A DNA stretch of 64,000 nucleotides from Pusillibacter faecalis (GCF_018408705.1 NZ_AP023420.1:1488001-1552000), one strand, 5' to 3'; numbered from the stretch's first letter, positions 56,385 to 64,000 are shown. A program made the numbers and translations. Notes: generated from the letters alone by a model not told the origin.

Positions 56385-57656
56385 TCAGCCAGGCAGCAGA
56401 CAAAGCGAGATTCCGGGAATATACGTGACCATCAGCACCGCTATAATCATCAGAAGCATCGGGACGACAATTTTTTTGGAGATTTCCACCACAGAGAGTC
56501 CCGTCAGTCCACTGGCAACATAAAGGTTCATACCGATGGGCGGTGTGATGAAGCCTACTGCCAGATTGACGGTCATAAGGCAGCCGAACTGGATGCCGCT
56601 CATGCCAAGGCCCGTCATAATGGGGTACAGCACCGGCGCGAAGATCAGGATCGCGGCCACAGTGTCCATCAACGCACCCACAATCAGCAGGAACAGATTG
56701 ACCAGCAGGAAAATCATGATCTTGTTGGAGCTGATGCTCAGGATCAGATTGGCGATGACCTCAGGGGCTCGTTCCATGGTGAGGATCTTGCCCAGAACGG
56801 TGGCGGACGCACAGACGATCATCAGGGGCCCCATGGAGGCCGCGGTACTCTTGAAGAGCGCCGCCAGCTCCGCGAGCTTAATAGTTTTCGTGACAAAGAG
56901 ACAGATGATGAGACCGTAGAGTACGCTGATAGCAGCTGCCTCCGTGGGAGTGAACAAGCCGCTGTAGATGCCGCCCAAAATGATGACGGGCATCAAAATG
57001 GCCCACTTGCTGTCATTTAGGACGCGGCCAAAGCTTTTTTCCTCCACTTCCCATTTGAGCGTCGGCCTGCACTTTTTACAGTACGTGTAGCAGTACACGC
57101 ACAGCAGCAGGCCCACCAGAATGCCGGGGATGATGCCCGCAATGAAGAGGTCGCTGACAGACTCACCCGTCACTACGCCGTACATCACCATGGGGATGCT
57201 AGGCGGAATCATGACACCTAGTGCGCCTGCGGAGGCCAGCAGGCCGGTGGCCCACTTCCGGTCATATCCGATATCCGCCAGCATGGGGATCATGAGACCG
57301 CCGATGGCCGCCACCGTAGCAGGCGCGGAACCAGACACCGCGCCGAAAAACAGGCAGGAGAGTACTGCCGCCATGGCGTGTCCGCCGGGCAGTTTGCCCA
57401 CCAGCTTATGCGCCAAGTCAAAGAGCTGCCGCGCAATACCGCCCTTCGTCATGAGATCGCCGGAGAGCATAAAGAGGGGAACCGCCAATAGCGGGAAGCT
57501 GTCCAGCGCGGAGAAGAACGCAGAGATAAAGAAACTCGCTTGCATCCCGCCAGTTAGGAGGATATACCCGACGCAAACCACCAGGATCGCGATACCGATG
57601 GGCATGGACAACCCCAGCAGAACAAAAAATGCCAGAAATAACCATCCAATAATCAT
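56385..57656 (-). CDS. dctM: TRAP transporter large permease DctM (system 2)
   Basis: This 423-residue multi-spanning permease has VPLFMLSGDLMTKGGIA, GSAPATVAAIGGLMIPML, PPSIPMVMYG and GGIYSGLFTPTEAAAIS. It overlaps dctQ by four bases. It is distinct from system 1 in sequence, so the two importers probably take different acids or have different affinities. Confidence 0.93.
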   Translation of the reverse strand: MIIGWLFLAFFVLLGLSMPIGIAILVVCVGYILLTGGMQASFFISAFFSALDSFPLLAVPLFMLSGDLMTKGGIARQLFDLAHKLVGKLPGGHAMAAVLSCLFFGAVSGSAPATVAAIGGLMIPMLADIGYDRKWATGLLASAGALGVMIPPSIPMVMYGVVTGESVSDLFIAGIIPGILVGLLLCVYCYTYCKKCRPTLKWEVEEKSFGRVLNDSKWAILMPVIILGGIYSGLFTPTEAAAISVLYGLIICLFVTKTIKLAELAALFKSTAASMGPLMIVCASATVLGKILTMERAPEVIANLILSISSNKIMIFLLVNLFLLIVGALMDTVAAILIFAPVLYPIMTGLGMSGIQFGCLMTVNLAVGFITPPIGMNLYVASGLTGLSVVEISKKIVVPMLLMIIAVLMVTYIPGISLCLLPG

Positions 57657-58126
57657 GTTTCACCCTCCTTGCTCCTTGCCAGCTTTCGAACGTACTTTTC
57701 CACCAGCCGGACTATGGTCAAGGCGCTGAACAGCGGCAGAATCAGATACACGATCCACATAGGGATCTTGAGTCCCACGCTCAGGGTACCGTATCGCGCT
57801 ACTTTCATGAGATAATCCAAGGATATCCGGAACATGTAGCCCATCAGAAGCAGAAACACCGCGTCCAGTGCCACATCCAGTACGGTGATGGCTTTCTTCG
57901 GCAGTACGTTCTCAATGAGGTTCACGTTCAGATGCGTTCCACGCTTGATGCCGTTAGCAATGCCCAGGAACGCGATCCAGATGAATGCGTAGCGGCAGAG
58001 TTCCTCTGTCCACGGCGCGGAAAAATGAAGGATGAACCTGTTTAGCACCTGAAAGGTCGCGCAAATGAAAATGACCGCCATCAGGATACCGCCCAAGGCT
58101 TCCTCAAAAGTATCCTTTTTCTTCAC
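57653..58126 (-). CDS. dctQ: TRAP transporter small permease DctQ (system 2)
   Basis: This 157-residue, four-helix protein has the PWTEELCRYAFIWIAFLG motif. It is coupled to dctM by overlap and separated from dctP by 101 bases that contain a hairpin. Confidence 0.9.
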   Translation of the reverse strand: MKKKDTFEEALGGILMAVIFICATFQVLNRFILHFSAPWTEELCRYAFIWIAFLGIANGIKRGTHLNVNLIENVLPKKAITVLDVALDAVFLLLMGYMFRISLDYLMKVARYGTLSVGLKIPMWIVYLILPLFSALTIVRLVEKYVRKLARSKEGET

Positions 58127-58182
58127 GTTTGTGTCTCCTTAAAAATCAATTTCACGCGTAAATTTCCTGCTATAATTCTCAG

Positions 58183-58212
58183 CAACGGCACGCAAATTAT
58201 TTGCGGCCGTTG
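58183..58212 (-). other. Hairpin between dctP and dctQ of system 2
   Basis: CAACGG/CCGTTG extended by GCAA/TTGC over small internal loops forms a stable stem without a T-run. It probably protects the dctP part of the message so that the binding protein is made in excess. Confidence 0.5.
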
Positions 58213-58227
58213 TGAGAATGTCAGATA

Positions 58228-59262
58228 TTATGCGAAGAAGTCTTCCACCTGGGTGACGATGTCGCCGATTTCCTGCTTCATACTGTCATAGACAGGCTGG
58301 CAGGCCTCACGCATTTCCTGGATCATGTCGTCAGAGGCGCTAGTAACGACCATGCCGGCCGCTGTGGCGGTCTCCACCGCGCCGGACTCTTCCTCGTTGA
58401 CCATATCCCGGGCAGCTACCAGAGTATCCGCCGCGCACTCATCCATGACCTTCTGCAAATCCTCCGGCATGGAATCATAGATGTCCTGGCTCATAACCAG
58501 CGGGCATACCGTCAGGATGTGGTGTGTGTCCGTCGCATACTTCTGCACCTCGTAGAACTTCTGGGAGATAATGTTGCCCCAGGGATTCTCCTGGCCGTCC
58601 ACCGTGTGTTGCTGTAGGGCGGTAAAGAGCTCGGAGAAGGAGATCACGGTGGGCACCGCATCCAGGCACTCCCAGGTCTGCACCTGATAGGTGCTGCTCA
58701 TGGTACGTATCTTCATACCCTTCAGGTCAGCCATGGACTGGACTTCCTTCACATCGTTGGTCAGCAGCCGGTAGCCGTAGTCCATATAGCCGAAGCAGTG
58801 GAAACCGTAATTGCCGAGGCTCTCTGCCAGCTTGCCGGCCAGATCACTCTCAAAAAAGCGGTAGGCGTCCTCTTTGGTCGGGAACAGGAAGGGCAGATCG
58901 AAGACTGCCTGATTGGAGTCAAACTGGGTATAGTTGGCACTAGACACCAGGGTCATGCCGATGGTTCCCATCTGAACACCTTCCACACTGCCAACGTCGT
59001 TAGCCATGGTGCCGTTGGGATACACGTCCAGCTCCACACGGCCACCACTTCTTTCTTTCACAAGATCCGCCATGTAATAGATGGCCTTGTTGCAGGCGGA
59101 ATCATCCGAGGTGGTCACAGAGACAGAGATTACATACTCCGGCGCGGAAACAGTGTTTCCGGTGTTGCCGGCAGTACCAGGGGTAGCTGTGGTGGAGTCC
59201 CTGCATGCCGCTAGGGAGAACACCATGAGCATTGTCATGGCCGCCGCTATAAACTTTTTCAT
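58228..59262 (-). CDS. dctP: TRAP transporter substrate-binding lipoprotein DctP (system 2)
   Basis: This 344-residue lipoprotein has signal peptide MKKFIAAAMTMLMVFSLAAC, a Thr/Gly/Asn linker and the DctP fold, with the carboxylate-binding region MKIRTMSSTYQVQTWECLDA and TVDGQENPWGNII. The start at 59262 follows AAGGAGAAG. It is the first gene of the leftward BMC cluster and faces the Crp-type regulator. Confidence 0.92.
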   Translation of the reverse strand: MKKFIAAAMTMLMVFSLAACRDSTTATPGTAGNTGNTVSAPEYVISVSVTTSDDSACNKAIYYMADLVKERSGGRVELDVYPNGTMANDVGSVEGVQMGTIGMTLVSSANYTQFDSNQAVFDLPFLFPTKEDAYRFFESDLAGKLAESLGNYGFHCFGYMDYGYRLLTNDVKEVQSMADLKGMKIRTMSSTYQVQTWECLDAVPTVISFSELFTALQQHTVDGQENPWGNIISQKFYEVQKYATDTHHILTVCPLVMSQDIYDSMPEDLQKVMDECAADTLVAARDMVNEEESGAVETATAAGMVVTSASDDMIQEMREACQPVYDSMKQEIGDIVTQVEDFFA

Positions 59263-59626
59263 AATTGCTTCTCCTTCTCTTGGTTTTTCGCAGCCTAGCT
59301 TCTCTCTTCTACTCCCGGCCACGTTTATATTCCTTATATTGCACCAAACGGCAAAGCCGTATCTATGACCGCCGTCACAAGTATGTCCCAATCTTTACCT
59401 GGTTTGTTTTGTATAAAATGACGTATTTTTGCAAAGTGCGCAAATATTTTTTCTGTTTTTTAACAAAGGTTAGGAACTCTCAACTTCTTCCGCCTGAAGT
59501 TTATCTTGCGTTTTTTCGCATTTTCCATCATAATATAGTGAAAGTATTGTGGCCCCCTGTCTGGGGTAAACATTTCTGCTGCAGCCGTCTCCACGGCTCC
59601 CGCACAGCCCGCAGCACCTATAAATC
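59263..59626. promoter_or_regulatory. Divergent control region of the BMC cluster and its Crp-family regulator
   Basis: For the rightward regulator TTGCGT (59506-59511) and CATAAT (59529-59534) are 17 bases apart. Candidate operators are TTTGC-N7-GCAAA (59428-59444) and TGAC-N4-GTCA (59366-59377), both located between the two genes. A small hairpin ACGGC/GCCGT lies at 59348-59360. No leftward promoter near consensus was found; an activator-dependent promoter would explain that. The whole region is AT-rich. Confidence 0.5.
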
Positions 59627-60304
59627 TTGATTGGATTGGGGGAATCCTGCTTGCCGGACAACAAACTATATCCAAATCAGATTTTACAGCTTGTGCAGAA
59701 CCCAATCATTCAAAGCTACCACGCCGGAGACATGATCCTTCAGCAGGGGGACAAATGTCCTGAGATGTTTTTTATCATCGAAGGTTCTGTCCGCACTGTA
59801 CTCTTGACATGTCAGGGAGATGAGTTCCTGGTTTCCATCCATGGGCAGGGTGAGTTCATTTGCGAAGCAGCCTACATCACAAACCGGGGCTCCATTCTGT
59901 CCATCTACGCCATGGATGATGTCCGGTTGTTGAGCCTGTCCGACCATGCTTATCACGCGCTGCTAGCCAAGTATCCGGAAGTCAGCACCACCATCATGAT
60001 GAGCATTTCACAGAAGCTGGACATGGTAGTGGACAGGCTGGAGCGTTATGCCACCAGCGGGATTCCTCCCCGAATCGCCAGTATCCTGCTACTCTTCGCT
60101 GAAAAGTACGGCATCCCGACGTCGGAAGGCATCAAGATCAACTACCGGATGACCGACTCCGAACTGGGTGTCTATACCAACGCCAAGCGGGAATCCGTCA
60201 ACCGGACGCTGAAAAAGTTTCAGAATGAAGGGCTGATTCAGAAGGACAGAGAATTTCTCTATATACCTAACATTGAGGCATTAAAAAGACTTGCGGAAAA
60301 ATAA
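59627..60304 (+). CDS. Crp/Fnr-family transcriptional regulator
   Basis: This protein of about 225 residues has an N-terminal effector-binding beta-roll (YHAGDMILQQGDKCPEMFFI, then IEGSVRT), a dimer helix and a C-terminal helix-turn-helix with KRESVNRTLKKFQNEGLI. There are no N-terminal cysteines for an Fnr cluster. The start is uncertain: TTG 59627 has no clear ribosome-binding site, while TTG 59651 in the same frame has GGGGGA eight bases before it. It likely controls the divergent BMC cluster in response to a small molecule. Confidence 0.85.
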   Translation: MIGLGESCLPDNKLYPNQILQLVQNPIIQSYHAGDMILQQGDKCPEMFFIIEGSVRTVLLTCQGDEFLVSIHGQGEFICEAAYITNRGSILSIYAMDDVRLLSLSDHAYHALLAKYPEVSTTIMMSISQKLDMVVDRLERYATSGIPPRIASILLLFAEKYGIPTSEGIKINYRMTDSELGVYTNAKRESVNRTLKKFQNEGLIQKDREFLYIPNIEALKRLAEK

Positions 60305-60333
60305 AAAATCTCCTCTTTGATTTTTACGCAAAA

Positions 60334-60371
60334 GAGATACCACTCTCTATTGGTATCTCCTTTGTATTTTT
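60334..60371 (+). terminator. Terminator of the Crp-family gene
   Basis: The stem GAGATACCA/TGGTATCTC (60334-60359) is followed by CTTTGTATTTTT. Confidence 0.75.
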
Positions 60372-60806
60372 AATGTCATAATAGGAGAAACTAATTCCGT
60401 ATTTACAGGTCCTCTTTTGAAGAAGGAAACAGAAATACTAAGGACAACGAATAAAATCACCGTACAGGAACGGGGATATCGATTTTAGTGACCGTATATT
60501 TTTTGGTATGATTCATCTTGTTTATATACTTCCTCCCCATTTGTTGGCGTGGGCATGGCGCAGAGGAAGTTGCCTGAGTTGGAAAGCGTCACTTGATAAT
60601 CGTTTCGATTCAAGCTGCTCACAACAATATTATTTAGCTTCATGAAAAAGGCCCGGCTCCGCCGAATCTGGCGGAGCCGGGCCTTTGACCAATATCAGAA
60701 AATAAGCGGGTGGGCGCAGTGGAGAAGGCAGATATTGGGCCTGCAAAAAGTGGGGTAAAAATTGCCGGAAAACACCCAACCGCAGGCCTTTGACATCCAT
60801 ACGTAT
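60372..60806. other. Right end of the island, without genes
   Basis: No reading frame is convincing. A very stable hairpin, AAGGCCCGGCTCCGCC pairing with GGCGGAGCCGGGCCTT (about 60648-60686), lies in the middle. It is GC-rich in an otherwise AT-rich stretch and looks like an imported terminator or palindromic repeat. Confidence 0.5.
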
Positions 60807-60896
60807 CTTCACACGCAGGAGGTCACTGGTTCGAGTCCAGTAGTCTCCACCAAACAGTTCCTGATTTCGCAAGAAATCAGGAACTGTTCTTTTGCT
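60807..60896 (+). repeat. Right attachment repeat (attR): tRNA-Val 3' half and terminator
   Basis: This copies 35999-36088 exactly except for the four-base loop of the terminator hairpin, which reads GCAA here and TTGC on the left, its reverse complement. The 5' half of the tRNA is absent, so this is not a functional gene. Confidence 0.93.
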
Positions 60897-60968
60897 CTCC
60901 GCGAAATAGTTGACCACTTCTTTGGGCCGTTTTCCGCCGGCCCGAGCCGTGACCCATGTGGGAAAAGG

Positions 60969-61014
60969 AACAGCCAACACCGGACAGGAAATTCTCTGCC
61001 CGGTGCTGGCTGTT
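60969..61014. terminator. Long hairpin next to attR
   Basis: AACAGCCA and CACCGG pair with CCGGTG and TGGCTGTT around a single mismatch, closing a 16-base loop. It lies beyond the fragment of a leftward integrase and could have been its terminator. Confidence 0.5.
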
Positions 61015-61084
61015 TGTGGGTTTTAGCTGCGGTTTTCCACGTTGCTTGTGTGGAATTTGGAGGGTGTTGTTTGTCATATCTCAC

Positions 61085-61530
61085 ATTGCCTGACTGATGA
61101 GGCTCCCGATGGTATCAGCCGCGTCTCTTTTCGTGTCCGCCTGGCGTGGGTGCAGTGCTCAGGGTAAATCCCGCACTGTAGTGCCCCAGGGCACTGGAGC
61201 GCGCCTTGCCATCCGCCCCGTTTTTCAGGGACAGCATTACAAACGTGTGCCGCAGGCCGGTGGTCAGCTCCAGGTAGTACACTGCCAACAAGCCCCGCTT
61301 GTCCGCTTCCATCAGGTAAGGACCGATCCTCTCCTATGGGAGGACTTTGATCTCCCGCATTTCCATCTTCGAGAGTTTACAGCCGTGGGCGGAATTCACC
61401 AGAATCGACCGTTCCTCAGCTGCCTGTTCCGTGCAGTTGTTCAGCAGGGTATGGCTGCCGTGGGCCAGTCTGACACGGAGTCTCTTCTGTTTCGGCTTGA
61501 TATGCTGATCCCGCTGTACTCCGTAACTTC
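61085..61530 (-). pseudogene. Second tyrosine integrase remnant, internally deleted
   Basis: On the minus strand the pieces LAHGSHTLLNNCTEQAAEE, MEMREIKVLP followed by a stop, and MEADKRGLLAVYYLELTTGL appear in order, then RHTFVMLSLKNGADGKARSS and LGHYSAGFTLST. The part between TTGLR and RHTF (about 90 residues of the catalytic domain) is missing, joined at a shared LR. It is clearly related to the remnant at 37946-39097 but not identical. Confidence 0.82.
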
Positions 61531-61549
61531 AAACAATCCATAGGGTATC

Positions 61550-61837
61550 CTATTTGTGATCCTTGTTTCTCAGCATATCTGCTAATTCCGTTAATAAGGC
61601 CACCTCTTTAGAGTCTAAACCCGATACATTGACACGCTCAAGGGACTCAATCCCTAATAAATAATCCGTGGATACAGAAAATACTTTGGCGAGCTCTACC
61701 AGACATGCTGGCGATGGCATAGAGAGCCCCTGCTCCCAAGAGTTTACTCCGTTCCTCGTCACATCTACACGGCGGGCAAGCTCTGCCTGACTCCAATTGC
61801 GTGCTTCTCTAAGCTTTTTTATTTTCTGTGCAATCAT
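61550..61837 (-). CDS. XRE-family transcriptional regulator
   Basis: This protein of about 95 residues has a helix-turn-helix (KIKKLREARNWSQAELARRV, then TRNGVNSWEQGLSMPSP) and a short tail, VALLTELADMLRNKDHK. The start is ATG 61837 or the GTG just before it, behind GGGGG. It is divergent from the LysR gene and probably binds the palindrome between them. Confidence 0.8.
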   Translation of the reverse strand: MIAQKIKKLREARNWSQAELARRVDVTRNGVNSWEQGLSMPSPACLVELAKVFSVSTDYLLGIESLERVNVSGLDSKEVALLTELADMLRNKDHK

Positions 61838-61863
61838 CACTTTTTTGCCCCCTTCACAAATCA

Positions 61864-61940
61864 TTATAGTTAACATATATGATATGTCATTATCATTTAT
61901 GGCTCTATAACTTGACATTTGAGGGACAAAAAATTATACT
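61864..61940. promoter_or_regulatory. Divergent promoters of xre and lysR with a palindrome
   Basis: For LysR, TTGACA (61912-61917) and TATACT (61935-61940) are 17 bases apart, nearly perfect consensus. For the leftward xre gene a TATAAT -10 lies at 61864-61869. The inverted repeat ACATAT-N3-ATATGT (61873-61887) overlaps the xre promoter spacer and is a likely operator. Confidence 0.7.
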
Positions 61941-61980
61941 GTTTGCGTGAGGAAGGTCAGACTTACTTAAGAGGTTTTTC

Positions 61981-62916
61981 ATGTATATAGGACGAAAATA
62001 TTATTTTTTAGTCATTGCGGAAACACAAAATTTGACAAAAGCAGCGCAGATACTTCATGTATCGCAGCCGTCGTTAACCCAGTATGTGAATCGATTAGAA
62101 CAGGATCTTGGCGTCAGACTTCTTAACAGAAATCATACCCCTCTGCTATTAACAGAAGCAGGCAAACTATATTTGAACTATATCAAGGGCTCCCTAGATT
62201 TGGAACAGCAGTTTCGAACGCAGCTAGAGCACTATCGTCAGAAAGAAAATTGCAGGCTTTCTATCGGGGTTCCAACACAACTGATTCCAATGGTCTTTGG
62301 CTCCATTATCCATGAGTTTATCCAAAAGACGCCTCAAACCATTTTGTCCTTGAAAGATGGAACATCTCTGACCGTTCTGGACCAAATCACAGAAGGAACC
62401 GTTAACATTGCAATATTTCACACTGAAAAGAAAACGGATTCCCGATTTGTGCGGCATATTTTGCAAACAGAGCGCTTGCTTTTAATATGCAATCGGAATA
62501 GCCCTTTAGCGGCAGGGCGTGTCGGAACCAGAGAAAAGCCGCTTTTTCTAACAGAAAAAGATTTACCTCTTTTTAAATTCATGGTTTTTGTTACTTTTTC
62601 TCCCCAATACTATATTAATAAATTTATGGACGCATACTTTGAAAAAATCAATGATCCATCGCTCTCTGTCATGGAACTCCCCAATATGCGGACGGCATTT
62701 GATTATATTTTGGCCCCTAAAAGCAACGGGATTGCCGTCCTTTCTGACTTTGTTTTTCAAAGCGCTTCTTTAAATGATGTTACTTTTTTCAAACTGAAGG
62801 GATACTCGCCTAAATGGTACTTAACTGCAAATTACCGTACCCAAGAAATACTATCTGACACGGAATCTCTTTTCTGGGACACAGCCATTCGAAAAACGGT
62901 CTTTCCGGATGTATAG
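61981..62916 (+). CDS. LysR-family transcriptional regulator
   Basis: This 311-residue protein has the N-terminal winged helix-turn-helix (FLVIAETQNLTKAAQILHVS, then QPSLTQYVNRLEQDLGVRLL) and a C-terminal periplasmic-binding-like effector domain. It is AT-rich. It precedes a TRAP permease gene in the same direction and probably controls import of that carboxylate. It is not obviously related to the Crp-type control of the BMC cluster. Confidence 0.9.
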   Translation: MYIGRKYYFLVIAETQNLTKAAQILHVSQPSLTQYVNRLEQDLGVRLLNRNHTPLLLTEAGKLYLNYIKGSLDLEQQFRTQLEHYRQKENCRLSIGVPTQLIPMVFGSIIHEFIQKTPQTILSLKDGTSLTVLDQITEGTVNIAIFHTEKKTDSRFVRHILQTERLLLICNRNSPLAAGRVGTREKPLFLTEKDLPLFKFMVFVTFSPQYYINKFMDAYFEKINDPSLSVMELPNMRTAFDYILAPKSNGIAVLSDFVFQSASLNDVTFFKLKGYSPKWYLTANYRTQEILSDTESLFWDTAIRKTVFPDV

Positions 62917-63281
62917 GAACAGAAGGGATCACCGTTAGAGCTCTTCTTGTCCGTTTGTTATAACATGAATATTATGATCCGAATAAATTATTAGTATTTT
63001 ACATTTTTTTTAACTTCAATCTATCCTAAAGATATATCCCGATGCCTTTTTTCGGGGAAAAGCATCGTTGATCTCGATTCTTTTTGACAGGTACGTTTCC
63101 TCCCTGGAGGGGGCCTTACTTCACCAAATGGAATCCACCAAAACGAACGAGCGGAAAGCTTTGTATTCATTTCACTTTATCTAGATAATTCGATAAACTG
63201 TCCGTGAGCGCTCTCATGATCAGAAAAAAGGGGGCAAAGATGCCGTTCATCTTCATTTTATTTAAAATCAGGAGGTAAATT
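62917..63281 (+). promoter_or_regulatory. Intergenic region upstream of the third TRAP permease
   Basis: TTGTAT (63161-63166) and GATAAT (63184-63189) are 17 bases apart and would start a leader of about 85 bases. A hairpin, GATGC/GCATC, lies near 63040-63066. No gene for a small permease or binding protein precedes the large permease, so these may lie to the right, outside the window. No other feature is seen. Confidence 0.45.
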
Positions 63282-64000
63282 ATGGGTGTTATCGTCCTTT
63301 TTCTGTCGTTTTTTGTATTTATTTTTGTGGGATCTCCAATTGCCTTGGCATTGGGCGGCTCGGCACTGATCTATATCGTGTTGTTTGCCAATGTTTCTCC
63401 GCTCATTGTTATGCAGCAGATTTTGGCAAGTGTGAATACCTACACCTTGTTAGCGGTTCCGTTTTTCATTATGGCTGGTGCTCTGATGGAAACAGGCGGT
63501 ATTTCTAAACGCATTGTTTCTTTCTGCCAAGCCCTTGTTGGCCACTTTACAGGCGGTTTAGCTCTCGTGGTTGTTTTGGCTAGTGTTTTCTTTGCTGCTA
63601 TGACCGGCTCTGGTGTCGCTGCTTGTGCCGCAGTCGGCGGTATCATGATTCCTATGATGGTTAAAAATGGCTACCATAGCGATTTTGCCTGTGCACTGCA
63701 AGCAACCTCTGGCATTTTTGGCCCCCTGATTCCTCCCAGCATCGTCATGGTTCTTTATGCTGTCTATGCAAATCAATCTGTCAGCACCATGCTGATGGCC
63801 GGCGTAGGTCCTGGACTGATGCAGGCTGCGATGGTTTGTATTCTGGCAGTTTGGATTTGCCATCGCCGCGGCTATGCCGGTGTTGGCAGTTTTTCTATGA
63901 AGAGGCTTCTGAAAGAGTTTGGGTCTTCTTTCTGGGCTCTTTTAGCTCCAGTCATCATTCTGGGCGGGATCTACTCCGGCATCTGTACCGCCACGGAGGC
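63282..64000 (+). CDS. dctM: TRAP transporter large permease DctM (system 3), 5' part
   Basis: The frame is open from ATG 63282 (AGGAGG eight bases upstream) to the end of the window, giving 239 residues. It shows PFFIMAGALMETGGISKRI, GSGVAACAAVGGIMIPMM, PPSIVMVLYA and GGIYSGICTATEA, the same motifs as the other two large permeases but with a clearly different sequence. It is cut by the window edge. Confidence 0.92.
   Translation, partial: MGVIVLFLSFFVFIFVGSPIALALGGSALIYIVLFANVSPLIVMQQILASVNTYTLLAVPFFIMAGALMETGGISKRIVSFCQALVGHFTGGLALVVVLASVFFAAMTGSGVAACAAVGGIMIPMMVKNGYHSDFACALQATSGIFGPLIPPSIVMVLYAVYANQSVSTMLMAGVGPGLMQAAMVCILAVWICHRRGYAGVGSFSMKRLLKEFGSSFWALLAPVIILGGIYSGICTATE

Noticed and set aside
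60630-60980. Leftward 116-codon frame across attR
   Set aside because: It reads the antisense of the tRNA-Val fragment and hairpins (the typical YWTRTSDLL-type artefact), not a protein family.

Overview
The window is about 64 kb from a high-GC, low-oxygen Firmicute. The gene families and gene orders (tilS-hpt-ftsH, dnaB-rplI-gdpP, RNase J, a CIRCE-controlled groESL, a BlaI/BlaR-type pair, several XRE regulators, ferredoxin-linked metabolism) fit a gut Oscillospiraceae/Eubacteriales bacterium. This assignment rests on gene content only.

Positions 1-35.9 kb look like GC-rich chromosomal backbone. They hold a lipoate-dependent 2-oxo-acid/acetoin dehydrogenase operon (E1alpha, E1beta, E2, E3) followed by a PPC/DUF296 protein, an MBL hydrolase, an orphan cyclic-nucleotide-binding domain, a crotonase and a lipoate-protein ligase (1-8.2 kb). 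Facing it is a complete branched-chain amino-acid ABC transporter (8.2-13.3 kb). Next come ftsH, hpt, tilS, dnaB, rplI and gdpP (13.7-21.5 kb), and RNase J preceded by a strongly structured leader (21.7-23.7 kb). Regulators, a frameshifted small gene, an SPFH protein with an HTH-NfeD fusion, an RNA methyltransferase and a lipid kinase follow (23.8-30 kb). The backbone ends with groES-groEL, decorated with clusters of short palindromes and an 87-bp duplication of the groEL end, then a membrane protein, an M56 sensor peptidase, a BlaI repressor, and tRNA-Met, tRNA-Glu and tRNA-Val.

At the 3' half of tRNA-Val (35999-36088) an apparent genomic island begins. The same roughly 90-bp segment recurs 24,808 bp downstream at 60807-60896. 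The left part of the island carries an OLD-type ATPase/TOPRIM gene, a decayed tyrosine integrase, a decayed MobP-like relaxase with its small accessory gene, and DUF6076 and IS66 debris. The rest is one long leftward gene cluster (59.3 to 42.4 kb) with a divergent Crp-family regulator.

That cluster is the most interesting content: a bacterial microcompartment (BMC) locus with three BMC-H shell proteins and one EutN/CcmL vertex protein. It has none of the usual aldehyde dehydrogenase, alcohol dehydrogenase or phosphotransacylase. Its enzymes are a hydantoinase/dihydropyrimidinase-like amidohydrolase and an HpcH/HpaI aldolase, both with the same roughly 45-residue N-terminal domain and Pro/Ala-rich linker. 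With them are a four-subunit pyruvate-type 2-oxoacid:ferredoxin oxidoreductase, a two-subunit ADP-forming acyl-CoA synthetase, two D-2-hydroxyacid dehydrogenases and two complete TRAP transporters. My inference is that an imported carboxylate is opened and/or cleaved in the compartment to pyruvate (or another 2-oxo acid) plus an aldehyde. The oxo acid would then be oxidised to acyl-CoA and reduced ferredoxin, and ATP made from the acyl-CoA. The hydroxyacid dehydrogenases would balance redox. The substrate cannot be read from the sequence.

Beyond 60.9 kb there is a second, more decayed relative of the integrase, an XRE regulator, a LysR regulator and a third TRAP permease running off the end. 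This suggests tandem islands at the same tRNA site.
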